Shown: positions 12,670 to 24,741, counted from the stretch's first letter. The stretch is 64,000 nt of DNA from Tubiluchus corallicola (GCA_030141605.1 JAQGDQ010000037.1:687001-751000), one strand, 5' to 3'. Notes: generated from the sequence alone by a model not told the origin. Translations and numbers: made by a program.

Positions 12670-15194
12670 CCTTTCTTTTATCATCACTATTTTTATTATT
12701 ATTTTTGAAGTACATTTTGCGGGACCAGTGACAACTTCGTTCAAGAATTGTCAAGAGATCAGGAATGCTGGTTATACTGAAGATGGAATTTATTATGTTG
12801 ACATTGATGGACCTGGATATGGAAGATCTCCATTTGAAGTACATTGCAATTTGAATAAAGAGCTTAACACTGGTACTTGAAAATGATAAATGATTGTTAC
12901 TACCTGCACGCAAATGCACACACGCATACACGCACACACACACACACACTTGTAGAGCAATAATGATAAAATATACCTACAAGGACTATTACAAGCCAAC
13001 CTAGTATTACTCTTATTGAAAGCATAGAAGTTTTTACCACATTGCCATTCTTTTTGCTATAAGAAAATCAAAATGAATATGAGCTAGAAGCTATATTGTT
13101 ATACTCTTTGTTAATACAATTGTTGATTGAGTATATATGTATGTGTAGGCTCTAGCTCATATGCCTTTTCATTTTTTTCTAGCAGAAACAATGGCAATGT
13201 GGTGAAAATTTCTATGCTTTTGATATGAGTAATGCTAGGTTCATTTGTAATAGTCCTTTAGGTATATTTTTCTGATGTTGAAAGCAGGGCATGACTGTAA
13301 CAGTTTATAAGGAAAATTGTCACTTTGAAGCAAGAATAATTTATATTTACCAATTTCGCTTGAGAAAATACTTGACAGTCCCATATTTTAATTTTTGTTT
13401 AGTAAATAGTCTGTCTTCATTAATATTATTTTCAAAGGAATAACTGAAATATTTCATGATTCCATGAGGGATTTCTATGTAAAAGGATTTGAAGTGAAGG
13501 GATCTTATGTGAAAAAAATGACTTACAGCATAAGCATGGAAGACATACGTGTTGTAATGTCTATGGCTACAACATGTCAGCAATATTTTCGTGTGAGTAG
13601 TATTTACTTTAATTTTTTTGTGTAAACCATTGCAAGCATTTTGTTTTGTACACTTTGTACATTTGTACAGTTTTTAGCTTTTCTGTTTATTATAGTGTGT
13701 TGTAACCATCAATGGTTTTTTTAGCGAGATTCTAATTAATAGCTAATTTGTACCTTTAAACAGAACCATATTTGGAATGTATTTGCTAGACTCATTTGAC
13801 TTTACGTGATATTTTTTATGTGAAACTTTCATTTAATTTAATTTAATTCTATTGCTTTATCTATTATTAGTTGGAAAAAGCAGCAGCATATAAGCTTATG
13901 CACTGTTGGGTTGTAGTAAATGAAAAGTGTATTTGCTAATGCATGAACATTGTCATTTAAGTATTCATAGCAAAGTAATTTTCTTCTCAGTAATCGTTTG
14001 TGTTGTCTTTAAATAGTATAAATGTCAGGGATCCATACTTACTGACAAAAGTGGAGCTTGGGCATCTTGGGTCACTTGGGATGGTAGAAATCAAACATAC
14101 TGGCAACAAGATGGCGTTCAAGAGAACATATGCTGGTGTGGTGTCCAAGGTACCATCACATTCTTTTTGACAACTGCAAATAAATCATTTTGGTGTATAA
14201 GTCTGTTTTTGTATATATGCAGTGTTAAGACAGACTGTGTATTTACATAGTTAGGACATCAGTTCAGTTGAGCTTGTTGTATGAAAGTAGAAGATTGGTA
14301 TTGTTTTTCGCATTGCATTGAACAACAGACATGTCTTAAATAGGCTGATTTATCAAATTTATAAACAAAACTTTTTCTGGAAAGGTTAGTCTGGTATATG
14401 TACTATGGAAACATTTATTTACTGTGTACTTGCATAGCTGGAATAGTGGGAAACTAATGCAGTGCTACGTCAGTTCTACACCTACACTAATTGTCAAGTT
14501 TCTATAATAACTAAGTTACCATTTGGTGCTTGTGTTTTGCAACATATCATAGAAACTTGTTGAATAGCTGCTTATTGGTAAGCTAATATGTGTCATATAG
14601 AAGAATAATGACTGAGGGAAAACATTATAAAGCATTTCAATAATCAGATATCTCATTTTGTATTTTTGGGTACTTAACAAGCATGTGTGGCAGGTGCAAA
14701 TGCCATTTGTATAAATTAAGACTAAATGAAGCTTTTCTTTTTTCTGTAAATTACTTGGCACCTTGTTGCCGCTTAATTGCCATAATGCCTTCTGCACTCA
14801 TGCGTTGCTTAGGTTAGGTTAGGTTAGGTTACCTTACATTACGTTAAGTTATAGTACGTTTTGTTGTTATGTCATGTTACGTTGTTGATTTCTTGTATGC
14901 TCCCAAGCCTCAGGATTTTTTCGAATTAAATGTTTTTCATTACTGCTTCATTAAATATAATATTGATATTAAATTGCTTTGAAGTTGTTGAATGTTACTC
15001 TTTTGCTCATTATAGGCACATGCTCAAACAACAAGAAATGTGAATGCGACAACAATGACGCTGTGTCCAGAGTTGACGAAGGTCTTTTTAATAACATGGA
15101 CGATCTTCCAATTACTGCATTGCATTTTGGTGATACCGGTGCTGATTCAGAGTATGGGGTTCATTACTTGGGTGCACTACAGTGCTTTCATTAG
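12378..15194 (+). CDS. Secreted fibrinogen-like (CNTNAP-type) domain protein, copy 1
   Basis: Five exons: 12378-12477, 12711-12872, 13438-13592, 14017-14149 and 15016-15194. They join in frame to 729 nt, 242 aa. Exon 1 encodes a hydrophobic signal peptide (core LLVLCLSFVIIVA); the start could also be the in-frame Met at 12387. The mature protein runs NCQEIRNAG, GIYYVDIDGPG, PFEVHCNLN, TCQQYFRYKC, WVTWDGRNQTYW, CWCGVQGTC, KKCECDNND, DEGLFNNMDDLPITALHFGD and YLGALQCFH. That order matches the fibrinogen-like region of contactin-associated proteins (neurexin IV), but here it stands alone. There are 11 cysteines after the signal peptide. Function is unknown; an extracellular binding or matrix role is inference. 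AATAAA signals lie at 15547 and 15759. A close paralogue follows downstream. Confidence 0.85.
12598..12669. repeat. (TTA)24 microsatellite before exon 2 acceptor
   Basis: About 24 perfect TAT/TTA triplets end about 41 nt upstream of the exon 2 acceptor of fibrinogen-like copy 1 and overlap its polypyrimidine region. Frames coding for Tyr or Asn runs here are repeat artefacts. Confidence 0.95.
12961..13276. repeat. Foldback element in intron 2 of copy 1
   Basis: The left arm (about 12961-13096) is the approximate reverse complement of the right arm (about 13142-13276). Shared blocks include AGGACTATTACAA with TTGTAATAGTCCT, CCACATTGCCATTCTTT with AATGGCAATGTGG, and GAGCTAGAAGC with GGCTCTAGCTC. 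About 45 nt separates the arms. More diverged than the DTD1 foldback, and absent from the paralogous intron of copy 2, so it inserted after the duplication or was lost there. Confidence 0.88.
14809..14830 (+). repeat. Short TTAGG tandem tract
   Basis: Four TTAGG units plus TT, followed by degenerate TTA-CATTACG sequence, in intron 4 of fibrinogen-like copy 1. It matches the arthropod-type telomere unit but is too short to mean more than an interstitial tract. Confidence 0.7.
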
Positions 15195-17339
15195 CTGTAA
15201 CGGTGAAGATTAAAAGTATTTTTGCCGCAACGATTTATAACAAGCAGGACAACATGGAATCAATTTAGAATTTAAAATGTAATTTTCACATATGCAAAAG
15301 TACTGATTAGTTATTAATTGGTTTTAAAAACCAAGTTTTTGACTCACAAATTTCGCAGCGTTTTCCACATTCTTTTGTCACCTTATTTTTTAGGAAGGAG
15401 TTACAGATTTAAACTTTGGGAAGGCTGTATGTAGCCCATATTCTATAATCAGAAGTAACAGTTATTATTGTTTTTTTTATATCAGCAAGCAATTAACTAA
15501 TCAGTTTGTGCATGCACTGAATTTCTTCATACTAAGATTAGCTAATAATAAATGTACACTATAAGGAAAGAAATGGGACAGTTGAAATAAGTTTTGGAAT
15601 TTCTTTGTTCATGTTACTTTTCATGTTTGTTTCTGCCTAATTTAGAAAAAATAATCATAGGCAAGTATTACAAAGGGTGTTGTACAAACTGTTCACTATC
15701 ATAGAAGCCATGTTTGTTTTTGCACTCTTAATTACATTTTTTAAGATGTAGATTCCAAAATAAAATAAAATGTAATACAAGCAGTTTGACTTTGTATTTA
15801 ACCGAAAAATTAAAATTTGTTTTTCATGTTTTTAAATTTAAGTTTGACATTGCAATTTTAGTACAGAGCTTTCTAGTGTAGTATAGTGTAGTGCAAGATT
15901 CTGTGTAAATGCTAAATTAATTATATAATTGCATAATACTCTTCATGCTACATTTTTCAATAATGTATTTCAAATTGAATAATTGTGTTTCAGTTGAATG
16001 TTCAGTTTTGGTACACTCATGTACATGTATAAAGACAAATGGTTTATAATAAAAACAATTCGTGTTTAGATTTTTTGCCTCAGAAGCAAATTGAAATCTT
16101 TTTGATAAATCAAAATGTTTCCAAAAAGCAGTAACACAATAGGTTGTTCTGAATTTGATGTTACTTAAAATGTTTTACACCTGACTACTAGTGAGTCAAG
16201 TAAATGTTTTGGAAATTTGAACAGTAGTATCATAGTTCATCTCATTTAAAGAGGTTTACGCTGAATAGACATATGATGTTGTAGGCAGCTAGTATTAATT
16301 AGCACAAACTATGCACTGCATAACAGACTCTCTGCAATGAATTTATTACAGAGTTATACGCAATGTTCATACAAGTGAATCAGGCTTTTGATTAAGGTGC
16401 ATTCAAGTAAGTGTGATTAGTTTGGATATCACAACCATCTGTTATTGTTGCAAATAATTTCTTTGTCCTACTGTGTTCATTAGATAGCCTGGATTAACAA
16501 TTAAGCAATATGCACATGCTTAGGGCCTCGGGGGGGGGGGGGGTCAAGGGCTTAGGGCCTAATTTTTTCAAATCGAATAATTACCCAAATAGATTGAGTA
16601 ATAGTAAAATTTACCGGAATGCGTGTCCCGGCAGATATGCTTAATGGGGCTGTCTCTTTATAAAATTTAGAGTCGTCTCTGCATTTTAAATCTAATATTA
16701 TCTTTTAAGCAATGCCCTAGCATATACTGTAAATAAAAATTATTGCAAGTTTTTTCTCATTTCGAAAAACAGTTTAGTATTGTTTATCCCGAATTACACA
16801 TACCATAGGGGTACCACAATCTTTTCAGTGCTTGGGTCTTCTTGAGGTATTACTCATTAAGTATTAGTTATAGTATCCTTTAGCTAATTTTATCATTCAT
16901 AAAGTGCACAGATAGTTTGCTGCTACTGTTCAGCATAGTACCTCTACAATAACTGTTGTGTTTGCTTAAAGGTACATTCAGTTTTCTGTATTAGCAGTTA
17001 AAAGAAAGTAATGTCGGGACACCATGTGACTTGCTTACATGTTTGGCATATCTGGCTTATTGGGTTTCCAGGCATTGCTTTATTTCCTTGCAGGAAGTCC
17101 TTCCAAGAAGAGGATGTTGTTCTTGGAGTTCATGGACAGCTCAACTAAAATAAGTTTGTGAAAAATTGGTTGCCGCCGTCTACTTTTTTGTGTTGTTGTT
17201 ATGATATCTTTTTCGATGCTGCTGTTCCTTGATTTGATTTCTTAAATTTGAAAAAATATTAAAGTGTGCAGAGCAAGGAAAAGAAAGTAAATAGTTGGGT
17301 TTTATACTAATTACTTTAGTTTGCAATAATTGCGCTCTA
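15195..17339. other. Spacer between the two fibrinogen-like genes
   Basis: Holds the 3' UTR of copy 1 (AATAAA at 15547 and 15759-15769), then AT-rich sequence. A 13-14 nt G run near 16530 sits between two CTTAGGGCCT motifs, possibly a transposon fragment. From about 17060 there is similarity to the flank upstream of copy 1. No gene was recognised. Confidence 0.5.
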
Positions 17340-19517
17340 ATGACCTCTCACATCTGGGTGTGCTTGTGTCTTCTATGTCTATCATATGCTCTTGTTGTTT
17401 CTCAGACAACTGTGCCAAAATGTGCAGGTGAGTTTAACAGCTAACAACCTATTTGACAGTTCAATAATAACTAGAAGAAGTATTAAGTATTTTAACAATG
17501 ATTATTAGATGTGATCCTGAATTAGGTGAAGTATATGTCAATAGTCTTACTATTCTATTATTTACATAAAAGTAACTTTTATTATCACTAAAACGTTACA
17601 TCTAATTTTTTCTCGAGTACATTTTGCGGGACCCGTGACAACCTCATTCAAGAATTGCCAAGAAATCAGGAATGCTGGTTATACTGAAGATGGAATTTAT
17701 TATGTTGATATTGATGGACCTGGATATGGAAGAGGACCATTTGAAGTGCATTGCAATCTGAATAAGCAGCTTGGTACTGGTAAGTACCTTTGTAGTTTTA
17801 GTTGATACGCTGTAAGAATGTGCTGCTTTGCTCATAAGAATTGCCTGCAGTTTTAGGGGCATGGTATGTCACTTGATTAAGACAGTAATGTTGGGTTTGT
17901 TTTTTTGGTTTCATTTTGGGTTTTGGATGGAAAAAGAAAAGTCTAGTTTGTAAGATTATTTTTGAGGTCAGCAGTTACTGTAATATTTTACATTTTTTGT
18001 TTTTTGGTTTCTGTACATACTCTGTATTATATACTGTCCTTTTTCTTTTAGTGTCAGTAATAGCAGAAGCAAACTTGGTAATAGCAGAAGCAAACTTGTA
18101 ATGTTGCACACTGTGTGATCCACTTCCAGTAATCCATATAAGCAGTGTATTCGTTTTCTTGTAAATAGTCTTATGTCGGCATTTAATTCATTCTAGCAAG
18201 CCTAGCTTTTTGTTGGAATGTTAGCAGAATGTCTAATAGACTAATGTAGCACTAATTTTTTATTATTCTTGCAGGAATAACCGAGATATTTGACGATTCC
18301 ATGAGAGATTTCTATGTAAAAGGTTTTGAACAAAAAGGATCCTATGTGAGAAAAATAACATACAATACAAACATGGAAGATATACGTTTGATTATGACTA
18401 CTGCTAGAACATGTCAGCAATATTTTCGTGTGAGTGTTGATATAAGTACAATAATCATAAGTAGTAGTATTTTTGACTACTTTTATTGCATACAGAATAT
18501 TTGTAGTTTATTTATTTATTATTTTTATACTGTATACCGATTTTGTGGCAACTTGGCAGTCACGTATAACAATCTCTTATGTGTAAAGTACTTATAAATC
18601 ATTAACAACTTATTCTTTTCTAAAATGAACTTTTTATGTATAGTACAAATGTCACGGTTCCGTATTTCAAACTGATAGTGACGGACTGTTTGCTTGGTGG
18701 ACCACTTGGGATGGTAGAAACCAATCGTATTGGCAACAGGACAGCATCCAAGACAAAAAATGCTGGTGTGGTGTTCAAGGTGAGATGTTTTTATGTTAAT
18801 ACTGTCAAATATTTTTGCTTCTTTTGTGATTTTATAGTGCCACAGCTGCATTATAACCAATTAATTAATTTTGTAAACTGTGTTGTTCTGGAATGAAAGA
18901 CAGTCATTAAACTGATTGTACATTTTTTTAGGAATACCTACAGTCATAGTTTTTCAAAGTGTTTAAAAATAATTCATATTTGGAAATGATTCTACTGAGT
19001 TTTTGTTTGCACGAAAGCTTTCAAATAATTATTTTTATCGTGGTAGCATGTCAGTATTGTTTCTTACAATGTAATAATTGATAGTACTTATGGAAACCAA
19101 TGTAGCTAACTGATGTTCTGTAAAAACTTTGATGAATGTCATGTCAATGACAGCACAGAGACGCTTGAACTTCATCTGGTTGCTCATTTATTAAAGTAAT
19201 TTGATCATTTAAGCTGTTAAACAAATATGGCAATACAGGTGAATGATAATGATGATGATGATGATGATAAATCTTTTATTGAAAGTAAATAAAATAATAA
19301 AATAAGGTGAAGACATTAACAACTTTGTTTGTTTTCAGGTACTTGCACCCAGAGCAAGAAATGTGAATGCGACGTCAATGATCTGAGCTCAAGAGTCGAT
19401 GAAGGTTTATTTCACAACCTAGATGACCTTCCAATTACTGCCTTGTATTTTGGTGACACTGGTGATGAAGGAGAATACGGAATACACTATTTGGGTGACT
19501 TGCAGTGTCTTCATTAG
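17340..19517 (+). CDS. Secreted fibrinogen-like (CNTNAP-type) domain protein, copy 2
   Basis: Tandem paralogue of copy 1 with the same five-exon structure and phases: 17340-17427, 17618-17779, 18275-18429, 18644-18779 and 19339-19517. They join to 720 nt, 239 aa. Exon lengths match copy 1 except the signal-peptide exon and one extra codon in exon 4. It has a signal peptide (core VCLCLLCLSYALVV) and the same domain order: NCQEIRNAG, VDIDGPGYGRGPFEVHCNLN, TCQQYFRYKC, WWTTWDGRNQSYW, CWCGVQGTC, KKCECDVND, DLPITALYFGDTG and YLGDLQCLH. Eleven cysteines are conserved. The first AATAAA is only about 22 nt past the stop (19539), with another at 19672. Both copies are intact. The domain is recognised by comparison with contactin-associated proteins; the role is unknown. 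Confidence 0.86.
19243..19290. repeat. (GAT)n microsatellite with AATAAAAGAT-like tail (minus)
   Basis: GATGATGATG repeats are followed by ATAAATCTTTTATTGAAAG. On the minus strand this reads as an AATAAAAGAT end plus a short trinucleotide tail, like the 3' ends of truncated LINEs. It lies in intron 4 of copy 2. Confidence 0.4.
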
Positions 19518-21418
19518 TGACACCTATGGCTAGAGATAAATAAAAGTAATGTTTTAATGACACCAGCTTAATATAATAGATGGTACTATATTATAACCAT
19601 GCAACATACAAAATTGCAAGTTCTATTTATACACCATTGGTGCTGCTATTTACTGAAACTGGTTTCAAACTAATAAAAGCTAGAGTACCTTTAATTATAA
19701 CTTCTAATAGCTGAAGATATTTGACCATTTTGGTTAAACAAATTTGAAATAACCCTGAAATAATGATTTTGCCAAAAAGTCTTTACCAGATGCATGGTTA
19801 TGAAACTAAAACTATTCACAAATAAACAATTTTATCAGGTATCAATAACTAAATCTGTTCATTGTTTGGATAGTAATGAAAATTAATTTTAACTACATGG
19901 TTTGAACTTAGATCATTATTTAGGGCAGTAACTTCAACTACAATTTCACATTCTTCTTCAATTCCTGTTTCTGCTTTTTGTAACAAGCATAAATATGTTG
20001 ATTTGCTCGAGCCTTTAGAAGGCATTAAATGTTCACTTAGCACTGTATGAGCATTAGATAAGCATGTACATGATAAGCTGGCATGTAAATTCCAAACAGC
20101 TTGAACTGCCTTGATCCATTAACCCATTTCAGGTGCATTTAGTTCATACTAAGTCTGGATGTTTTTTAAATTAAAAATATTTAAATTTATACCTTATTGA
20201 TAAACATTCAATTCTTCTGCTGTATACTTTGCGAAGGCAATTTAAGGTCTATGCTTTGAGTGCATTTACCTCTGCAGCATTAAACAAAATGTACTTTGCT
20301 TTATGTATTTGGTGTTGAACTAATAAATTATCTACAATAAGTACAAGGTATTTTTTTTTTTTTTTTGCTTTAAATCAGTTCTTTTACCAAATTGGTGAAT
20401 ATCACTGTCATAGGTTGTGAACTGTTGCACTAAATAGTAGTAGTTGTTGTTGTTGTAAATCACAGTAGTTATAAATGTAGTAACATTGAGATAAATAGTT
20501 TTTCCAATGTAATTGCGACAAATTCCACAAAGATGAGATTGTCATCAACACCTAGGCGTTTCCACTGGCAGGTTTTCTCACTATGATATGTAATCCAGCA
20601 TTCTTGTTATAGGCATATTCCAATTAGCACAATGATTAAATTTCAATGGACGATGTTGATAGTGTCCATCTAATTTAATTTATATGAAGTTACAGATGCT
20701 GCTGTTCTCACATCACAGGGCAATCTATTTTATCATTTTGATGACAAATAAAGAATTTATATATATATATATATATATTCCAGATCTCTTGCATCGTACA
20801 AGAAAAATAGTCGTATTTATCCAGTTTCTTATGAGCACAAGAAAACACTTTACGTTTGCAGTGCCTTGTGGCACACTAGTAGCTGAAATGCATTACATTT
20901 ATATATTGATTGTTTTGTATTTTACGTACAAGTGGTGTTTGACAGCAAGCCACTTTCCAGAGATAAAATTTTGTTAATTTGCAAGATATTGAAATTGCCG
21001 TATTGGTTGCGTTTGATATTATATCACAGTTGTGAAGAAAATTTTCCAGGAAAATCTATCGCTTTCGATTCCTATCATAAACATTATGGCTGATCAGGTT
21101 CTAAAGGCAAGGTAAGCAAGCAGATAAAAAGGCACTGTGTGTGACACATACCAAACAATGTTCAGCGCATTGATCATACATCTTAAATCTGTGCTTAAAA
21201 TCATAACACGAGGAAGTACAGTTGTAAAGGAACTACATAATTGTTATTTCGTATATAAAATTAAAATACAGTAGAATCGTACAGCCAGTTCATAAATCTC
21301 AAAACGCAATGAAAACAGGTGTGTTATCTTAATCATTCTAATTCTAAACATGAATAAAAATGCGACATGTCCAACAAGTAGTTAACCAAAAAAGCGCTTA
21401 GACGAAGCGACTGGCTGT
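19518..21418. other. Intergenic, mostly unassigned
   Basis: 3' UTR of copy 2, then AT-rich sequence with a T run at 20349-20366 and a short TA repeat at 20758-20778. The only coding hint is the minus-strand frame near 19846-20130. Further minus-strand frames around 20480-20640 contain Cys-rich bits I could not assign. Confidence 0.4.
19846..20130 (-). CDS. Possible unidentified exon
   Basis: The minus strand has an open frame of about 90 codons ending at a TAG at about 19846. It begins around IKAVQAVWNLHASLSCTC and continues through LCLLQKAETGIEEECEIVVE to NFHYYPNNEQI. Composition looks protein-like rather than repetitive, and it could be a terminal exon or a transposon remnant. There is no start codon context, no clear acceptor and no match I recognise. 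Confidence 0.22.
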
Positions 21419-21911
21419 GTTTGGAGCGGAGTAGACCACTACAGACAGGACACGAAGTCGTTATGACTTTGTTTATTTAATAATAATAAATGAATGTCAA
21501 TACACGTTGAATATTTATATCTAATAAAAGAATCTTATTCTGAGATATTAGAAAGGCCAGTATTAAATGAGTTCTATACACCCCCAAACACAACAACCCA
21601 ACAACCCCAAAAAACCCCAAAACACAACACCACACCACCCCAACCCAACCACCCCCCAAAAAACCCCCCCCACACACACACCCCAACAAACAAACCCCCC
21701 AAAAAAAACCCCAAACAAACCCACCCAAAAAACAAACAAACAACACCAAAAAACCACACCCAAAACAACACCCCCACTGTCCACAATAAGCGGCGGCCAC
21801 TGTATTAATGTTTTTGAGGAGTAATAATCCCACCTTTAGGCGATTCCAATATTTACTGAAGCTATAACACTTTAGCGGAACTGTCCTACGTCGCCTACTC
21901 CACACCCTACA
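21419..21911. mobile_element. Second, diverged copy of the 6054-6996 DNA element
   Basis: The left end (CTGTGTTTGGAGCGGAGTAG) parallels CTGTGTTGGGAGCCGAGTGG at 6054. The next ~150 nt (TACACGTTGAATA, CTAATAAAAGAATCTTATTC) match 6240-6330. The right end near 21885-21911 (CCTACTCCACACCCTACAG) mirrors the left, imperfectly. The middle is replaced by the A/C-only tract at 21578-21777. Confidence 0.72.
21578..21777. repeat. 200-nt tract containing only A and C
   Basis: Every base from 21578 to 21777 is A or C, with runs such as CCCCAAAA, CACACACA and CCCCCC, and not one G or T. It is not a simple tandem repeat. The minus strand is G/T-only with many GGG runs, so G-quadruplex formation is possible. 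All long frames across it are artefacts. Biological origin or assembly artefact is undecided. Confidence 0.97.
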
Positions 21912-22002
21912 GGAGGAAGGCTTATTCCTCGCGAACAAAGAAAATTTTAAGCCTTTGAAAACGAAAGGGTTAGTTTACAAATATGAACGCGCCCGTAAAT
22001 TT

Positions 22003-22019
22003 GCAAAGTCAGAATTTTC
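22003..22019 (-). promoter_or_regulatory. H4 histone downstream element
   Basis: The minus strand reads GAAAATTCTGACTTTGC downstream of the stem-loop. It differs by one base from the matching part of the H3 and H2A elements and is probably the U7 snRNP pairing site for 3' processing. Confidence 0.75.
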
Positions 22020-22035
22020 TTTCGAAAACGTTTGT

Positions 22036-22051
22036 GGCCCTGAAAAGGGCC
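22036..22051 (-). promoter_or_regulatory. H4 3' stem-loop
   Basis: The minus strand reads GGCCCTTTTCAGGGCC, the 6-bp stem and 4-nt loop of replication-dependent histone mRNAs (SLBP site), about 30 nt after the H4 stop codon. Confidence 0.97.
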
Positions 22052-22080
22052 AGTTGGTTGTTTATTACTGAAGGTAGGTT

Positions 22081-23199
<1,119 letters not shown>

Positions 23200-23221
23200 A
23201 TTGAACATACTAAAACCAACC

Positions 23222-23237
23222 GGCCCTTTTCAGGGCC
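23222..23237 (+). promoter_or_regulatory. H3 3' stem-loop
   Basis: GGCCCTTTTCAGGGCC, 23 nt after the stop, in the context AAAACCAACC-stem-loop-ACCA, which is the same at the H2A gene. Confidence 0.97.
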
Positions 23238-23254
23238 ACCATGTCTATCCAAAT

Positions 23255-23272
23255 GAAAATTCTGATTTTGCT
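23255..23272 (+). promoter_or_regulatory. H3 histone downstream element
   Basis: GAAAATTCTGATTTTGCT, identical to the 18-mer after H2A and close to those after H4 and H2B. A likely U7 snRNA target. Confidence 0.78.
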
Positions 23273-23499
23273 ATGCATTGCACGAACAATTAATACACAC
23301 ACACCACGTTTTGATGTAATAGGCAGTGTGTATATTTTAGAACTATATAAGATACACAGGCATTTCAGATATTCCGGGGAAATAAATGTTAATACGTAAT
23401 CTTTATTACCAGGAACTATAAAATATGAAATGAAAAATGACCATAGTAATCTAAAACCGCCCATGAAAATTATTTTCTATTTCTTTCTGTACGAAAGAT

Positions 23500-24145
23500 T
23501 CAGGCAAAAAATTTTTAGGGGAGGAGTTTACGCAATAACTGCATATTCGTTTTTGTTCTGGCGTTTTCGTATAACGACCACGTTGGATTTCCAAATCATG
23601 ATTTTCTCACTCGCAGTTTTGTGATAGCCTGTCTATGATTTTTGTCCTTTAGGTATGGCTCCATTTTGTATCTGCATTTGCACCCTATGTAAAATCTGAG
23701 CTTGTTTCGGCCTCTTTTTCTTATCATCATTATAAATTTCGCTAAAAAATAGATCGGCATATGTACTATGTAAAAAACAGATGCACTATTTGTATGTTAA
23801 ACAAGAAAATTTGTGTGGTCTGTGGGAAAGTGTTGTTAGGTATTAGTTTTTATTTTGAAGAGAACTCTAATGCTGTGATTTCTCATTGTTTCTGCATGTA
23901 TTCCTGTGTTGTTGAGATATACCTCGAGATATTTAATATGTTTTTCATTCTTTAGTGTCTCTGCTTTGATCTGGAATAGAATTTGATGGCGGTCTTTTTC
24001 TAAATACCACTATTTTTGCTTTTTTGTGGTTGATTTTTAGGTGTTTTTGTGCGGCACTGTGAAAGTTCACCAATAGACTTTTGGAGTCCCTCTCTAGATC
24101 TACTAAGCAGAACAAGATCTTCTGCCTACTGTAAGCACTTTATTA
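23500..24145 (-). mobile_element. LINE 3' fragment between the histone pairs
   Basis: Minus strand: an RT active-site region (AEDLVLLSRSREGLQKSIGE, canonical ADD changed to AED), then KINHKKAKIVVFRKRPP. Toward the end are KRGRNKLRFYIGCKC and a typical C-terminal HDLEIQRGRYTKTPEQ..ICSYC motif near 23520-23610. Frames are broken, so it is an inactive 5'-truncated copy. It separates H3 from H2B by about 1.6 kb. Confidence 0.78.
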
Positions 24146-24741
24146 CTACTTCGTTAAATATTGCATCATCATTACGGAGAGATCATTTACTTCTTCTTTT
24201 CTTACACGATTCCTTTTTTACAGACATTCTCGCAATAACGCATACGCAGGTTGCATTGAAAACAATATAAACCGATTCTATCTGTTTCGCAACCCCCAAA
24301 ACGCATGCTACCATAAAAGCCACTTAAAACTTGCTTTGATAACATCATAGTTGCGTAATGTTTAGACCATTCCAGCGTGCAATCGCCGCACAATTATAGG
24401 TGCCAACTCAGTAACTAATTTTGTGTAGAAAACAGAAAGTAGAATTCCTTAAAGTGTAACATATCGATGTTTTTCTCGTGGCGTTATTGGCGCAAGGTAT
24501 TATTCAATTCATTTTATTGCACGGATACATTATACAAAACAAAAACTATATGACTAATGTGTATGAGAAAAAGTGAAATTCGTTAAATATCAAGAAATTC
24601 ATACGAAAAAATGGCTAATGAACTTAAGAAGAGGTTTTTAGCATGTCAAAACATTAATAATAATTACTAGTAACCATCAATTAATTTCAGTTTTATTGCA
24701 TAAACACAATTAGGTACCATTGGCAAAAACATTACACAGCA
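24146..24741. other. Spacer before H2B 3' end
   Basis: AT-rich, no gene recognised; in particular no histone H1. Confidence 0.5.

Noticed and set aside
12397-12949. Open frames with long Tyr or Asn runs on both strands
   Set aside because: They are translations of the (TTA)24 microsatellite and neighbouring intron, not genes.
14809-14830. Telomere or chromosome end
   Set aside because: Only four units, inside an intron of an intact gene.
14979-15015. Upstream Met for the last exon of fibrinogen-like copy 1
   Set aside because: The acceptor at 15015/15016 and the paralogue show these codons are intronic.
12378-19517. Ficolin or tachylectin-type lectins
   Set aside because: The WTWDG-RNQ-YW, CWCG-Q, C-CD and LPI-----GD order follows contactin-associated proteins, not ficolin-type fibrinogen domains with their calcium and ligand sites.
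21477-21938. Gly/Trp/Phe-rich minus-strand frames and Pro/Thr/Asn-rich plus-strand frames
   Set aside because: They are forced by the A/C-only tract, which lacks stop codons in most frames.
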